In this document: positions 43,801 through 57,669 of the stretch, piece by piece
Numbering within the stretch: position 1 is the first letter of the stretch
Layout: each line of letters opens with the position of its first letter
Source: Zasmidium citrigriseum
Lineage: Eukaryota; Ascomycota; Dothideomycetes; Mycosphaerellales; Mycosphaerellaceae
Length of the DNA: 64,000 nucleotides
Reading direction: 5' to 3'
Assembly: GCA_002786025.1 (NCBI GenBank)
Contig: NHNW01000001.1
Span: 248,001-312,000 of the forward strand
Program-made: the position numbers and the translations under genes
The notes under the pieces: model-generated
What the model was told of the DNA's origin: nothing
Databases searched by the model: none
What the model saw: the letters and a program-made list of their open reading frames with translations, nothing else

Positions 43801-46800
43801 TACTAGACTTAAAGCCTCCTAACGAAGTAGAAGCCCTAAACACGTTATTTACGTACTAAAAGTATTAAAGTTTAACTTATAGTAGTACTACGGCTTTAAA
43901 ACTACGCTTTCTATACGCTTACGATAGCGTTTAGAGTACTAACTCTAGAAAGAGTATATAGGTAGCTATAGTAAGGTACTATATATAGCTATTACTATAT
44001 ATAGTATATACTAAGTAAGGCTACGAGTAAGCTCTACGTATCGTACCGCTAGCTACGGCTACTAACTACGGTAAAGTAAACTCTACTTAATATACTCTAT
44101 AGATTATATCTATTACTAGCGCGCCCCTAATATTCTCCTAAGCGTATAAGAAGCGTATTACTACTCTTCCTATAATACTACGAGTATAAATCTACGCTTA
44201 CTTTCCGCTTCTAACCGCGTAGAGGGCGTATCTAGGGCTAAGCGTAAGAGTAGTAGTAGTAGTAGAGGCGGAGTATAATAGCGTCCTTATAGAGCTACTA
44301 CCTACTAAGCGTCTATATCTTCTTCGTCCTCGCTCTTATCTATAAAAATAACCTTAGTACTCGAGAAGAAATAATAGTAGATAGATCTAAATTAGGACTA
44401 GCGTAATAAACTTAATCTAGAGATAGTATATAGTATATAGTAAAAAGCTATTATATATATAATAAACGTAAGTAGGAAGAAGAGAAGTAGAAGGTTAGAT
44501 TCTTACTAAATATAGTAGACGACGGCTACTACTAGCCCGCGGATATATTAGATAGTAGATACTATAGCGCCTTTAACGCGCGAAGTAAGTACTAGAGTTA
44601 GTATAAATAAACTCGCTAATAAAGCCTAGTCTAAAAGATACGCTTTCTACGCGCGTAAGTTAACGTATAGAGTACTCGCGCTCTAAGGAGTACTACTATA
44701 GCTATATATATAGACTAGTAAATATCGGTACTATATATAACGCGCCTAAGTTAAGTTTCTAAAAGGCCGTTTTAACGTTAGGTCCTACTAGCTACTCCTA
44801 CTAACTATAGGTAAGTAAAGTCTACTCCGCTAATCCTAGTTCCTAAGTAGTACCTATACGCCCTAAACTATACTCTAGGCGTATAAAAAGCGTATTCTTC
44901 TACTCCTATAAGGATTAAAATCTCCTAGTAAAGTAGAAGCCCTAAACGTATTATATATATACTAAAAATATTTTAGTTTAACTTATAATAGTACTACGGT
45001 TTTGAAAATACGCTTTCTATACGCTTAGGATAGCGTATAGGGTATTAACTCTTAAAAGAGCCCTTAAGTAGCGATAAAAAAGTACTATATATAGCTATTA
45101 CTAGATATAGTAGTTACTATATAAGGCTACGGGTATACTTTACCTACCGCCCTACTAGCTACGGCTACTAACTATAGTAAGGCTAGTTATACCTAATATA
45201 CTCTACTAATTATATCTATTACTAGGGCGCCCCTAACCTTCTCCTAAGCGTACGAGAAGCGTATAGTTATACCCGTACGAGAAAGATAAGTTAAAGTACG
45301 CGCTTTTTATACGCTAAGAAGTTTATTTAGGGCTCTTCTAACTACGTTAAGCGCGTAGTACCGTAGGTAACGCGAGCCGCTATAGACTATCTAGTCTTAA
45401 TCGTCTTCTTCGTCTTCGTTAAAGCTAGATTCGTTACTATAAAACTAAATTAAATATAGGTTAGGAGTAGCTTCTTACTATAGCCGCTAGTATAAACGAA
45501 GCTTAGCGCTAACGATTTACCTACTAACGCTCCCTATATACTACTATATAATAGTACTAATAACGATTTATCTCCCTCTAGCTAATATAACCTCTAGTAC
45601 TCCCTTTATAGACTACTAGCTCTATATATAGACTATTCTTAGTTCCTAAGTAGTACCTCTACGCCCTAGACTATACTCTAAGCGTATAAAAAGCGTATTA
45701 TTCTACTCCTACGAGAAAGACGAGTAGAAGTATACGCTTTTTACACGCTAAGAAGTTTATTTAGGGCTCTTCTAACTACTTTAAGCGCGTAGTACCGTAG
45801 GTAACGCGAGCCGCTATAGACTATCTAGTCTTCGTCTCTATTCTCGTTCTTCGTTAAAGCTAGTTTTATTACTATAAAATTAACTTAAATATAGGTTAGA
45901 GTAGTTTCTTACTATCGCCTCTAGTATAAACGAAGTTTAGCGCTAACATTTTACCCGCTAACGCTCCCTATATACTACTATAAGACTATTTTTACGTCGC
46001 GTCTTACTAGCTACTACTACTAACTATAGATTAGTAAAGTATACCTAGCTAATCCTAGCCCCTAAGTAGTACCTATACGCCCTAAACTATACTCTAAGCG
46101 TATAAAAAGCGTAATCTTCTACTCCTACGAGGTTTAAATTCTCCTAGTAAAGTAGAAGCCCTAAACGCGTTATATACGTACTAAAGATATTTTAGTTTAA
46201 CTTGTAATAGTACTACGGTTTTGAAAATACGCTTTCTATACGCTTAGGATAGCGTATAGGGTATTAACTCTTAAAAGAGCCCTTAAGTAGCGATAATAAA
46301 GTACTATATATAGCTATTACTAGATATAGTAGTTACTATATAAGGCTACGAGTATACTTTACCTACCGCCCTACTAGCTACAGCTACTAACTACGGTAAG
46401 GTAAACTATACCTAATATACTCTATTTATTATATCTATTACTAGAGAGCCTCAAACGTTCTCCTAAGCGTACGTAAAGCGTATAGTTATACCTATACGAG
46501 AAAGATAAGTTAAAGTACGCGCTTTTTATATACTAAGAAGTTTATTTAGGGCTCTTCTAACTATATTAAGCGCGTAGTACCGTAGGTAACGCGGGCCGCT
46601 AAAGACTATCTAGTCTTTACCGTCGTCCTCGTTCTTCGTTAAAGCTAGTTTCTTTACTATAGAATTAGATTAAATATAGGTTAGGAGTAGCTTCTCGCTA
46701 TAGTAGCTAGTATAAACGAAGTTTAGCGTTATCGCTTAACCCGCTAACGCTCCCTATATACTACTATATAATAGTACTAATTACTATTTATCTTCCTCTA

Positions 46801-49800
46801 GCTAATATAACTACTAGTACTCGCTTTATAACCTACTAGCTCTATATACGGACTATCGTAATACTTTACTCTACTACTTTAAAACGAGGTAAGAGCCTTA
46901 AACGTCTTATAAGTAAATAAAGAGTAGTATCTTTTCCCTAGTCCCTATAGCGCGGTTTTGAAAATACGCTTTCTATACGCTTAGGACGGTATATAGCGTA
47001 TTAACTTTAGAAAAAGCACTTAGATAGCTATAATAAAGTACCCTATAAAGCTATTACTAGAGATAGTATATACTATATAAGGCTACGAGTATACTTTACC
47101 TATCGCCCCGCTAGCTACGGCTACTAACTATAGTAAGGGAAACTCTACTTAATACGCTCTATAGATTATATCTATTACTAGCGCGCCCCTAATATTCTCC
47201 TAAGCGTATAAGAAGCGTATTACTACTCTTCCTACGATACTACGAGTGTAAATCTACGCTTACTTTCCGCTTCTAAGCGCGTAGAGGGCGTATCTAGGGC
47301 TAAGCTTAAGGATAGCGGTAGTAGTAGAGGCGGAGTATAATAGCGTCCTCGTAGAGCTACCGCCCGCTAAGCGTTTAGATCGTCTTCGTCTTCGCTATTA
47401 TCTACTAAAACGACCGCGGTACTTAAGAAGAAATAGTAGTAGATAGATCTAAATTAGGACTAGCGTAATAAACCTAATCTAGAGATAGTATATAGTATAT
47501 AGTAAAAAGCTATTATATATACAAGTAACGTAAGTAAGAAGAGGAGAAGTAGAAGGTTAGCTTCTCGCTAAATATAGTAGACGACGGGTACTACTAGCTT
47601 AGCTAGATAGTAGATACTATAGCGCCTTAAACGCGCGAAGTAAGTACTAGAGTTAGTATAAATTAACTTGCTAATAAAGCCTAGTCTAAAAGATACGCTT
47701 TCTACGCGCGTAAGTTAACGTATAGGGCACTCGCGCTTTAAGGAGTACTACTATAGCTATAGATATAGACTAGTAAATATTAGTACTATATATAACGCGC
47801 CTAAATTAAGTTTATAGTAGGCTATTTTAACGTCGAGTCCTACTAGCTACTACTACTAACTATAGGTAAGTAAAGTCTACCCTACTAATTCTAGTTCCTA
47901 GGTAGTACCTATACGCCCTAAACTATACTCTAAGCGCGTAAAAAGCGCATTATTCTACCTATCTTTCTCGTATAGGAAGAAAGATACGCTTTTTATACGC
48001 TAATAAGTTACTTTAGGGCTCTTTAAACTACGTTAAGCGCGTAGTACTATACTTAACGTAAGCTAGTATAGACTATCTAGTCTTTATTGCCGTCCTCGTT
48101 CGTTATTAAAGCTCGTTTCGTTACTATAAAATCAAATTAAATATAGGCTAGGAGTAGTAGCCGCTAGTATAAACGAAGCTTAGCGCTATCGTTTATTCCG
48201 CTTACGCTCCCTATATATAATAGTACTAATAACGATTTCTCTCTCTCTAGCTAGTACGACTACTAGTACTCTCTCTATAAACTACTAGCTCTATATACGG
48301 ACTATCGCGTATACTTTACTCTACTACTTTAAAATAAAGTAAGAGCCTTAAACGTCTTATTAGTAAGTAAAGAGTATTATCCTTTTCCTCGTCCCTATTA
48401 CGCGGTTCTAAAAATACGCTTTCTATACGTATACGATAGCGTATAGGGTATTAAGTCTAGAAATAGCACTTAGGTAGCTATTATAAAGAACTATAGATAG
48501 CTATTACTAGATATAGTATATATAATATAAGGCTATAAGTATACTTTACCTATCGCCTAGCTAGCTACGGTTACTAACTACGGTAAGGTAAACTATACCT
48601 AATATACTCTATTTATTATATCTATTACTAGAGAGCCTCGAACGTTCTCCTAAGTATATAGTAAGCGTATTATTACTCTTCTTACTATACTAGAGTATAA
48701 CCCTACGCTTACTTTACGCTTCTTACTATATAGGGGGCGTATCTAAGGCTAAGTATAGAGCTAGCGGTCGCTAAGGTAGAGCTCTATAGAGTCTTTAGAG
48801 AGATACCGTCCGCTAAGCGCTAAGATCTTCCTTATCTTCGCTATTGTCTACTAGAAGAGCCGCGGTACTTACGAGGAAGTAGTAGATATATCTAAATTAA
48901 GACTAGCGCGGACTAGCGTAATAAGTATAATCTAGAGATAGTATATAGTATACTATAAGAAGCTACTATATATACTATAAACGTAAGTAGGAGGAAGAGA
49001 AGTAGAAGGTTAGATTCTCGCTAAATATAGTAGACGACGAGTGCTACTAGCCTAGCTAGATAGTAGATACTATAGCGCCTTAAACGCGCGAAGTAAGTAC
49101 TAGAGTTAGTATAAATTAACTCGCTAATAAAGCCTAGTCTAAAAGATACGCTTTCTACGCGCGTACGTTAATATATAGGGTACTCGCGCTTTAAGGAGTA
49201 CTACTATAGCTATAGATATAGACTAGTAAATATTAGTACTATATATAACGCGCCTAAATTAAGTTTATAGTAGGCTGTTTTAACGTCGGGTCCTACTAGC
49301 TACTACTACTAACTATAGGTAAGTAAAGTCTACCCCGCTAATTCTAGTTCCTAGGTAGTACCTATACGCCCTAAACTATACTCTAAGCACGTAAAAAGCG
49401 TATTATTCTACCTATCTTTCTCGTACGGGAAGAAAGATACGCTTTTTATACGCTAATAAGTTACTTTAGGGCTCTTTAAACTACGTTAAGCGCGCGTATA
49501 AAGCGCGCCTCTAAGGCTAGGCTAGTAGCTTAATCTATATATTAAGTTATTAAGCTCCTATATCTAGCTACTAAGAGTTAATAACGCCGTACGAATACCG
49601 TTTATAGAATTATAGCCTAGTTAAGCTACGAATAGGCGCTAGTCCGAACGGAGACTAGCGCCCTTTTAGACCTACTTAATCGAGAAGAATAGTACTATAT
49701 ATAATATAAAAGCCCTTTTAAAAGTCGGAATAGCGCGCTAAATAATATCTAGAGCGCGTAGGAAGTATACTTTCTTACTCCTAATACCCTAAAAAGAGCT

Positions 49801-50400
49801 AGGATATAGTTTCACGCGTATAAGAGCGCTTTAAGGGCTCTACTAGGTACTACTATATAAGAAGGGGGCTTATAGCCGTACAGGTTAATTTTGTAGGTAG
49901 TGTTATAAGTATACTCTTCTAAGCTATACTATATAGAAGCTTAATAAATAGTTATAGTATAAGTATCTAGAACGTTCTATTAGCGTAGAAGCTAGTATAA
50001 CGGGTATACTCGCCTCTACGGCGGTACTCTTACTAGTAGATACTATAAAAGCTAACGATCGATCGAGACTCTAACGTTAATATAATTAAGAAGCGTATCG
50101 AGAGCTTAATCGAGAGAGAGTATATAGAGCGGATAGACGATACGCTAATACCTACGTATAAGATTCGAGAGCCTAGTATACCCTAGACCCGCTATAAAGG
50201 TAGTAAATACTAACTCGTTAGAGTATAAGGATTCTAAAGATACGCTTTATACGCGCGTAATACGACGTTAAGGGCGCGTATAAGTACCGCGAGGCGACGC
50301 TTAATAGAGCTACCCCTCGTCTAAAGATACGTCGAGTATAGAGAACTTATATAGAGTAGCGTACTAACTATAGGTACTAACTACGGGTAGGTAAAATCTA
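40830..50400. repeat. Higher-order repeat array (~9.6 kb), RIP-degraded
   Basis: Built from recurring blocks in the same orientation. A ~430-bp block is present at 40,840-41,270, 41,705-42,125 and 42,890-43,320. A ~190-bp block ending in the TACTAACTA motif is near 43,910, 45,000, 46,220, 46,950 and 48,410. A ~790-bp block lies at 44,090-44,880, 47,155-47,940 and 48,600-49,380. The last two copies form a 1.45-kb tandem duplication. Repeated short words include AGCGTATAAAAAGCGTA and its complement. Almost every block ends in a doubled CTACTAACTA motif. I recognise no protein. Confidence 0.7.
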
Positions 50401-52599
50401 TCTACTCGACTATCTTTATTAGTTATACTACCCTAGCGCCTTATTCTCTACTCTAAGCGTATAAAAAGCGTATTATTCGACGTCTAGCGATAAGGGGAGT
50501 ACGAATAAGCGTATACGCTATATATAGAGCTACGTAAAGGGCGCTTCTAAGGCTAGTAACTAATAGGCTAGTAAGGGGGGGGACGGAGGGGTATAAGATA
50601 CTTAGCTAGTAGTATCCTACCTTCGTATACTAAGAGTAGAAAGTTAGTCCTAGAGAGCTAACTTATAATTATAGTTTAGTACTACTATATTAATAGGCGG
50701 AAGACTCGCTAAGTAGGCGTTAAGCCCTAAACCTTATACGAAGCGTATTATTAGCGTATCTTCGCGATTATCGCTATAAGGTAAGTATATATCTATACTT
50801 ACTATACGCTTATAGGTTACTATAGTACTCGGACTACTAGGGTTAGTAGTATCTAGTTTATAATCTATATAGCGGGCTAGCGTATAGGTACTTTAAGTAT
50901 ACTTAATAATATCGAGTTAACTTTATACGCTAGCTATAGGCGCTAACTACGGGGAATAAGGGTTATATTACTTAGATATAGTTAGAGTACCGTATAGGCG
51001 TTAGGTTCGATAGGGTCGCCCCCCCTTCGTCGAGGCGGAATATCTAGTTATTAAATAGTTATTAATAGTTATTTAACGCCTAAGACGCTTAACTAAACTA
51101 ATAGTCTTATAGGTAGTAGACGCTAGGCTAGCGGCTAAGAGCGGCTTAGTAAGTTATATATCTAGAGTAGCTAGCCGTATATAGACTAGTATACCCCTTT
51201 TTATAGCGTTAACGCGACTATTTCTATAAATATCCTATCCTAACCTAGACGCGTTACTACTTATTATTATACGACTAACCTTTTAACTTCTATTATATTA
51301 AGTAGTCTAGCCGATATTAAACGACTTACTAGGGATAGATAAGCGTACTCTACGTCTCCGATTACTACCTCTAAAACTAAAGCCTAAAATACTTCTACCG
51401 TAGAAGCTAATTAGAAGAGTAGCTACGACGCCCTTAATACGGAACCTATATACTAATATTACTCGCCTAGTTAAGATAATAGTAGGGAGAACTTAGGCTC
51501 TATAAGACTTATAAATATACGAGCCTAACTCGTTATACTAATACTAGCTCTAGATACGTATAGAGTCTAGCGTTAACCTACCCTCGTCTTTACGAGAAGA
51601 GTTCCTTAGTATAATACGCGTTAGTACTATTAGATAGTAAGATTAGAGAGTAGAACTCTACTACTATAAAGTCGCCGCCTCGGATTAGGTACGTATACTA
51701 CGCGTTTTAATAATAATATACTAATTTGTCGTAGATCTATAAAGGTCTAATATAGGTTTAAGATAATAGAAGATTAGTATTCCTAGAGCTAGACCTAGTC
51801 TATCTCTCTACTAAAGTTAAGCTTAGTAGGGCGATCGCGAGTATAATATTCTTCGATAGATATATTCCGCTTAGTAAGGCCTTCCTCGACTAGTCTAAGA
51901 TAATAGAGATTATAGGTAGCGATTAGGATATTATAAATAAGCGGTTAGACTCTACGAAAACGAGGAGGGCGGATATTTAGCTTAAGGTAGACGACGATAG
52001 GATAGTCGCGTAATATCGTATCTCTATAAGCTTTAGTATTCGACTATTATCTAGTCTACTACGTAAAACGTCTTCTTTCCCGTAGTTAGTACCTATAGTT
52101 AGTAATATATTATACGCCTTCGTCGAGACTAGTACCTATATCTAGTCTCCGCCTCTTCGCTCGGGCTTCCTTAGTTAGTCGACTCTTCCTCCTAAGACTA
52201 ATCTAAGTCGAGCGTAGCCGTCTACTACCGTTACCGTCGTCTTCGTCGTTACTAATCCCCTCTAATCGAGTTATCGCTTAAACTTCCGTTACCCGCTCCT
52301 ATAGCTTAGTAAGAGCCTACTTAGTATTTAGTAATCTATTAAGACGAGACTCTACTACGAGGCGGTCTATCTCTTCGTCCCGCTAGCGATATCTTACTAT
52401 TATTATTATTAATAATATACGAGGATAGTATACTCGGTTATACTATAACTAGTATCGCGTAATACTAAAATCCCTCTTATATCCTATACCTACTACTAGA
52501 ATAGCTAGAATATCTCGCGCTATACGAGTAATATCTAGATAGTCTCCTTCGATCTTCGCCTACTAAGCTAGAGGGTTACCTCTAACTATAGGGTTATTT
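50401..52599. other. RIP-degraded sequence between array and hAT relic
   Basis: A plus-strand stretch at 51,300-51,560 reads as a low-complexity Ser/Thr-rich peptide if RIP stops are ignored. The sense-oriented GTAGTTAGTA motif occurs at 52,081 and 52,641. The minus strand may hold the C-terminal dimerisation part of the hAT transposase. None can be assigned with confidence. Confidence 0.35.
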
Positions 52600-54800
52600 T
52601 ATAGATACGTGAAATCTAAATATATATATTAGCTAGAGTAATAGTAGTTAGTAGGCGTAGTTAGTAGAGGTCGCTAGCTAGTATAGTAGGGGTCTATATA
52701 CCTTAATCTTGATATAACCGTAGTTATCTAAGTAGAATATCGCGGCTATTCTAAGGAGTCGTTTATAAGTACTCTTTATCGCTTTTATTATTAATACTAT
52801 AGCCTATAGCGAAATTAAAGGACGCGTTACGGGTTTATCGAGCCTACTAGCTATCTATTATAGTAACTATCGAGGAATAGTACTTAAGGAGATTATCTTC
52901 TATAACCTTCTAGTACTACTCTTCTAGGCCGTTAGCTTTAAACGCGGAGCGCTCCTAGATACGAGCCTTTATAGAGGGGTACAAAAGTATAGTAAGGCTA
53001 TAGATATCGCTAAAACGTTCCTAGGTCTTCGAGTAGTATTCGCTTAGCTTGTCCTAGGCCGCCTAGAAGGCGTCGTAGAGTGTTTTCTACTATTAGTACT
53101 ATATCTTCTTCTTTAGCTTACGATTAGCTAACTCTAGTATATTAAAGAGGGTGTTATAGAATCCGAGGACAAGATATAGAGTAGCGCCTTTAGTAGACCT
53201 AATTATAGTCGTTACGTATACGAAGGGCTACGTAAGATCGATAAGGTATTCTAGAATTCTCTACTTAGTTACTAGTAGCTAAAAGTCTACCTTATCCTAT
53301 TTAGTAAAGAAGTTATATAATATATACTATAGACGACTATACTAGACGAGTATATTAGTAGTAGAGCTAAACCTTATCTTAACGTCCTAGATTATACGTA
53401 GCGGCTTTACTTACTTTGTCTTTCTCTAGCGCTTATATACGCGATATAAGGGCTCTATAGACTCGAGCCGCTTCGTCTAGGTAGTTATAAAGGTTTTAAA
53501 CCTTTATAACGAGCTATTAACTTAGATAGCGCCCTTTTGCACCTAAAGACTAATAGTAAGCGAAGTAGCTAAACGTATAATAATATATACTAACTATAGC
53601 TACTAACTACGAGGGCTCGTACCTTCTAGATCGTCCGTCTAATACCCTATAACTTCTTATCCTTCTCGGCTAGCCTAATAGCTAGCCGCTCTACGACCTA
53701 AGCTCTCTAGTTATCTATCTATATCTCTACCTTATTATTTATTAGCGATAGATATAGGTAGGAAAAAAAAGCCTTCTCTACGAGTTATACTATATAGGTA
53801 AAGTAGGGGAATCGTTCTAGTATATTTAGAATATCCTCCTCCTATAATTCGCTGTTTAGGTTTATACTAGCGCTCGTATTTACCTCTTTAGGTAGTATAG
53901 GAGGATAAGAGTTACTCTCGAGTATTTCTAAGGGGCGTTAAATATTATTTAGATAGTCTTCGCGAAACTTCTCGATCGAATCTACGCTATTAAGAATTAG
54001 CCTTAACGCGATTATAAGAGTCGTAGAATAGGCCTATATAGTAGTATAGAGCGTTCCGTTATTAGCGGCGTTATTAGTAGTAAGTAATATTAGCTTCTAG
54101 GAGAGGTCGAACTTGTCTAGTGCTCCTATAAGGTACGTTACGAGATATAAGCCTATATAGGCTCCTTCGATAATAGGGAAATTAAGTATTACTTTATAGT
54201 ATTTCTACTATCTATCGATCTAGTAGGCGCGAATAGTTATAAAGGACGACCGTAACGTACTATAGTACTATCCGTCGAGCGCGATAGATACCTATAGTAT
54301 AGACTATAATATAGCCTTAAGCCGCGTAGTAGAATTAGTAATAAAGGTCTAAATATCGTTTTTAATAGTAGTAGCTAAGTAGAAGGACGCCTCTCTATTA
54401 TAATATAGGTAACTCTATCGAACGACCTTAGACTCGAAGAAGTTTAGTAGTAGACCGTACGCTATAATAACTTAGGCCTAGAGCTTAGCGAAGTCCTCTA
54501 TCTTAAGGTCCTCGTAGCTATCGACGTAGGAACGCTTTCGTTTTTTCTAAAGTTAATCTTTTAGCGAATAGTCTTAAATAATAAATAGATAAGTTAAGAA
54601 CGTAGTTAGTAGCTATAGTTAGCTAGCGTAGTTAGCTTAGATAGTCTATCGACGTAGTTAGTAGCCGTAGTTAGTAGTCGTAGATAGTAATATTAATATA
54701 TATAGATATAAGGCGGTAAGACTTATAGCTTCTACCTTAACGGCTACTATCGCCTTCTTTAACTATTAGGGACCCTTTTTAGCGGAGAGTTCTAGGTAGG
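52600..54800 (-). pseudogene. hAT-superfamily transposase relic
   Basis: Minus-strand translation through RIP stops gives hAT landmarks in order. They are SIALDG followed by stop and YY (catalytic Asp region) at about 54,270; IIEGAYIGLYLVTYLIGALD, then LLTTNNAANNGTLYTTI (second catalytic region) at about 54,090; and RILEYLIDLT, then STKGATLYLVLGFYNTLFNI, then KLSEYYSKT-stop-ERFSDIY near 53,020-53,250. These match the conserved core of fungal hAT transposases, which cut and paste DNA with 8-bp target duplications. The BED finger and terminal repeats were not found. A possible motif-bearing intron lies near 53,580. Confidence 0.7.
54601..54690 (+). repeat. Cluster of four GTAGTTAGTAGC motif copies
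   Basis: Two doublets of the 13-bp motif, in the orientation opposite to most of the island, are separated by about 30 bp (CGTAGTTAGTAGCTATAGTT and CGTAGTTAGTAGCCGTAGTT). This is the densest occurrence in the window, near the 5' end of the hAT relic. Confidence 0.8.
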
Positions 54801-55699
54801 ACTTCGATTCTATAAGGTGTAGAGCTATTATATAGGGTCTATCCCCGAGAGACGGATATTTTAAAGCTTTATCGTAGCCGCGGTAGACTACCTAGGTAGT
54901 ATAGTCGAATATCCTAAGCGCTTCTATAAAGAAGGGCTAAGCGAATAACTTATAGACGCTATTACCCTAGCGGATTAGACTCTTACTCTTACGCTTCTTA
55001 AACTCTTCTAGGTACTTTCTAATAGGAGTCTACTATTATTACTAGAACTATTAGTCGAAGTCGGCGTAGTACTAAGAGTTATATATATAATATTCGCCTA
55101 CGATACTCTAGTATAGTAGCGAGGCTAGTAGTAGTATCGACGTTAGCCTCCGACGCGGCCGTTCTCGGATTAGCGAGCTAGCCTTAAAATTAGAGGAGTC
55201 CTAGCCTCTTAGTCGCTAAGCTATAGACTAGGTAATACGACTACTACTCTAAGGTTCGCGAGAGGGTTAACGAGGTATTATATAGATACTCGAAGACGGA
55301 AAAGCCGATTAGCTAGACGAAGGCTCTATAATAAGAGGAAGAATCGAGATTAAGCGTAGAAATAGAAGTTAAGTAGTAGTACGAAAGAATAGGTTTAGAC
55401 TTTAGGTACCTAGGAAAAATCGTAGGTATTTAATACTTACGCTACGCTAAACGACTCGAGGCGTATAATATCGACTCCCTAGAGCCTACCTCTACCTAAG
55501 ACACTAGTAAAATAAATCGATAGGGTTTACTTCTATATTAAGGAGCGCTACTAAAGCGCTAGGTGTTAGTAATTTTACTAAGAGTAGGCTAGATAGTTAG
55601 CTAGAGAAGATAATTTAACGTATATAAATCGTAAACGGGGCTATAGTAGGAGAGTATAATATATAATTTCTAATTACTCTCTAACTCGCCTACTCGCTA

Positions 55700-57135
55700 T
55701 TAGTCGCGAACTTTAACGTACGCGACGAAATAGAAACCCGCTAACTAAAAGCTAGTACTCTAGGTATAGCGGGGATACTACTATCTAGATAGGCCTCGAA
55801 AATCTTCTATTAGCCTAGCTTATATAATATCCTTATACCTTAAACGCGAGCCTAGGTAGGCTACCTTATAGCGCGGAACAATCGGTTACTATAGCCTATA
55901 ACGGTCTTCGACTATAGCTCGCGGATAGTAAGGTCTTATATAAAGAAGTTATAGAGGACTTTAGCCTCTACGCGATCTTACTAAAGGTTACTATAAAAGC
56001 TATACGCTAGCTAGTCGTAATTAGGTAAAAAGAGCTACGATAGGAAGGCGAATAGGACCTCTCGTCTAGCCTCGACGATAGGCTAGAGCTCCTTATCCTA
56101 TAATCGGATATTCTAGTAGATAGCCCGCTTACTAATATTAAAGATCTTATACGGCTTTAGTAGACGACTAGTAGTAACGAAGTCCTACGAACAAATTAGC
56201 GACTACTAACTATAGCTACTAACTACGCCTACTTACTAAGAGTCGAGTATTAGGAATAAGCCTACGTATTAGCTCTAGTCTATAACGCTAACTAGCGAAG
56301 GTGCCTATAAAAGCGTTATCTAACTAATACCTTATAGCGTAGAGGATCCTAATCTTATCCTAGAAGGATATAATTACTAAATTCTATTGTTTATAGATAG
56401 TAGCTACCTCCGCTATCGTAAGGTTAACCCGAAGTAGTTATTTTAACTTAAAGCGAGCTCGCTCGTATTCCTAAACGAGTTCTACGTTAGATAGCGGCTA
56501 CGCGAGTAGAAAATTCTAAAACAAGTACTCGCTAGGCTACTCGGACCCTTAGGCTATTATATAATTACTATCCTCGTATTTAATATACTCCTAGGCGTTA
56601 TCCTCGAAGTCTTTGTACTCCGCTTTATCGTTAGTAATAGTAGTCGTAGTAGAGAGGCGCTTATCGTAGAGGGTAGTATCGTAGGTTATCTTACTACTAA
56701 TAGTAGCGCTAGTAGGTAGCTAGACCTCTATACCCTTTTCTTTACTATATAAGGTAAGTCTATACTAGCTATAGATACTAACTATAGACTTACTAGAATT
56801 ACTAGCGTACGAGATTAAAGTTTGCCTACTACTATTCTATAAGCGTATTCTAGTCTACTCTAGCTATCTTTACCTACCTAGGAATACTCCTTTTACTAGT
56901 CGACTCTTTATATCTAAGCTAGGCCTCGTTATAGGCTTTTATCCGAAGCCGAAGTGCCTTCTATTCGTCTAAGAGCTTCTCGATCCGCTTCCGCTTACGG
57001 ACTACGTTAAGATCTATCGAGTAGGTATATAGGCTTTTATTATTACTACTAGCCTTTACGCGCTTTATTACGAGTAATTTAGCTATTAACGCTTTACGTT
57101 TCGTTATAGTAAGGATCTTAGGTAATACGTAGACG
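55700..57135 (-). pseudogene. ORF X copy 1: unrecognised coiled-coil, acidic protein
   Basis: Reading through RIP stops: a basic N-terminus (ITKRKALIAKLLVIKRVKAS), a charged coiled-coil stretch (RKRKRIEKLLDE; YNEA, then RYKESTSKRSIPR), and after an intron KEKGIEV and an acidic part (KAEYKDFEDNA). The C-terminal region has RVNLTIAEVATIYKQ and NAFIGTFAS. It has introns near 56,745-56,800 and 56,175-56,235 whose sense strand carries GTAAGT and the GTAGTTAGTA motif. Homologous to 59,250-60,735 in the same orientation. Divergent from the H3-like copy 1. I do not recognise the family and assign no function. Confidence 0.55.
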
Positions 57136-57669
57136 TATACTATAGATTTAAGGATATAGTCCTAATAGGAACCTAAAGAGGTTAATTATAGTAGTAGAAA
57201 GAGATTATAAGGTAGCTTAGCGGAGAAAAGGAGTAATCGAGTAATTTTAATTCGGGATTAGTAAGAATATTAAGGACTAACTAGAAGCGGTATAGCTAGT
57301 ATTAGTGTTTAGTATAATACTAGTCCTAATAGAGTTTATTAAACGAGGTTTACTAACTATAGATCCTAACTACGCCCCTACTAATTAATAAACTATAACT
57401 CGTTTTAGGTAAGACACCCTATATTACGTAAGTTTTCGCTTATATCTTCGAACTCTAATTTAAATTCTTTCCTATACTTAATTCCTCTACTAGGCTAGAT
57501 TCTACTATTTCTCTACCTTAACGAAGAACTACGAGATAAAGTTATATCCTCGAAAGACGTTATATCTAATATATATTATAAGACTTTTACTATAGTATAG
57601 CGCTTAAGCGTAAGTATACTAAGTAGAATAGCGGGTATAGTATATACTAAGATTTAATATAGAGTACTA

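Noticed and set aside
40830..50400. Calling the array a centromere
   Set aside because: Repeat structure and nearby H3-like relics are suggestive only; there is no functional evidence, and many fungal centromeres lack satellites.
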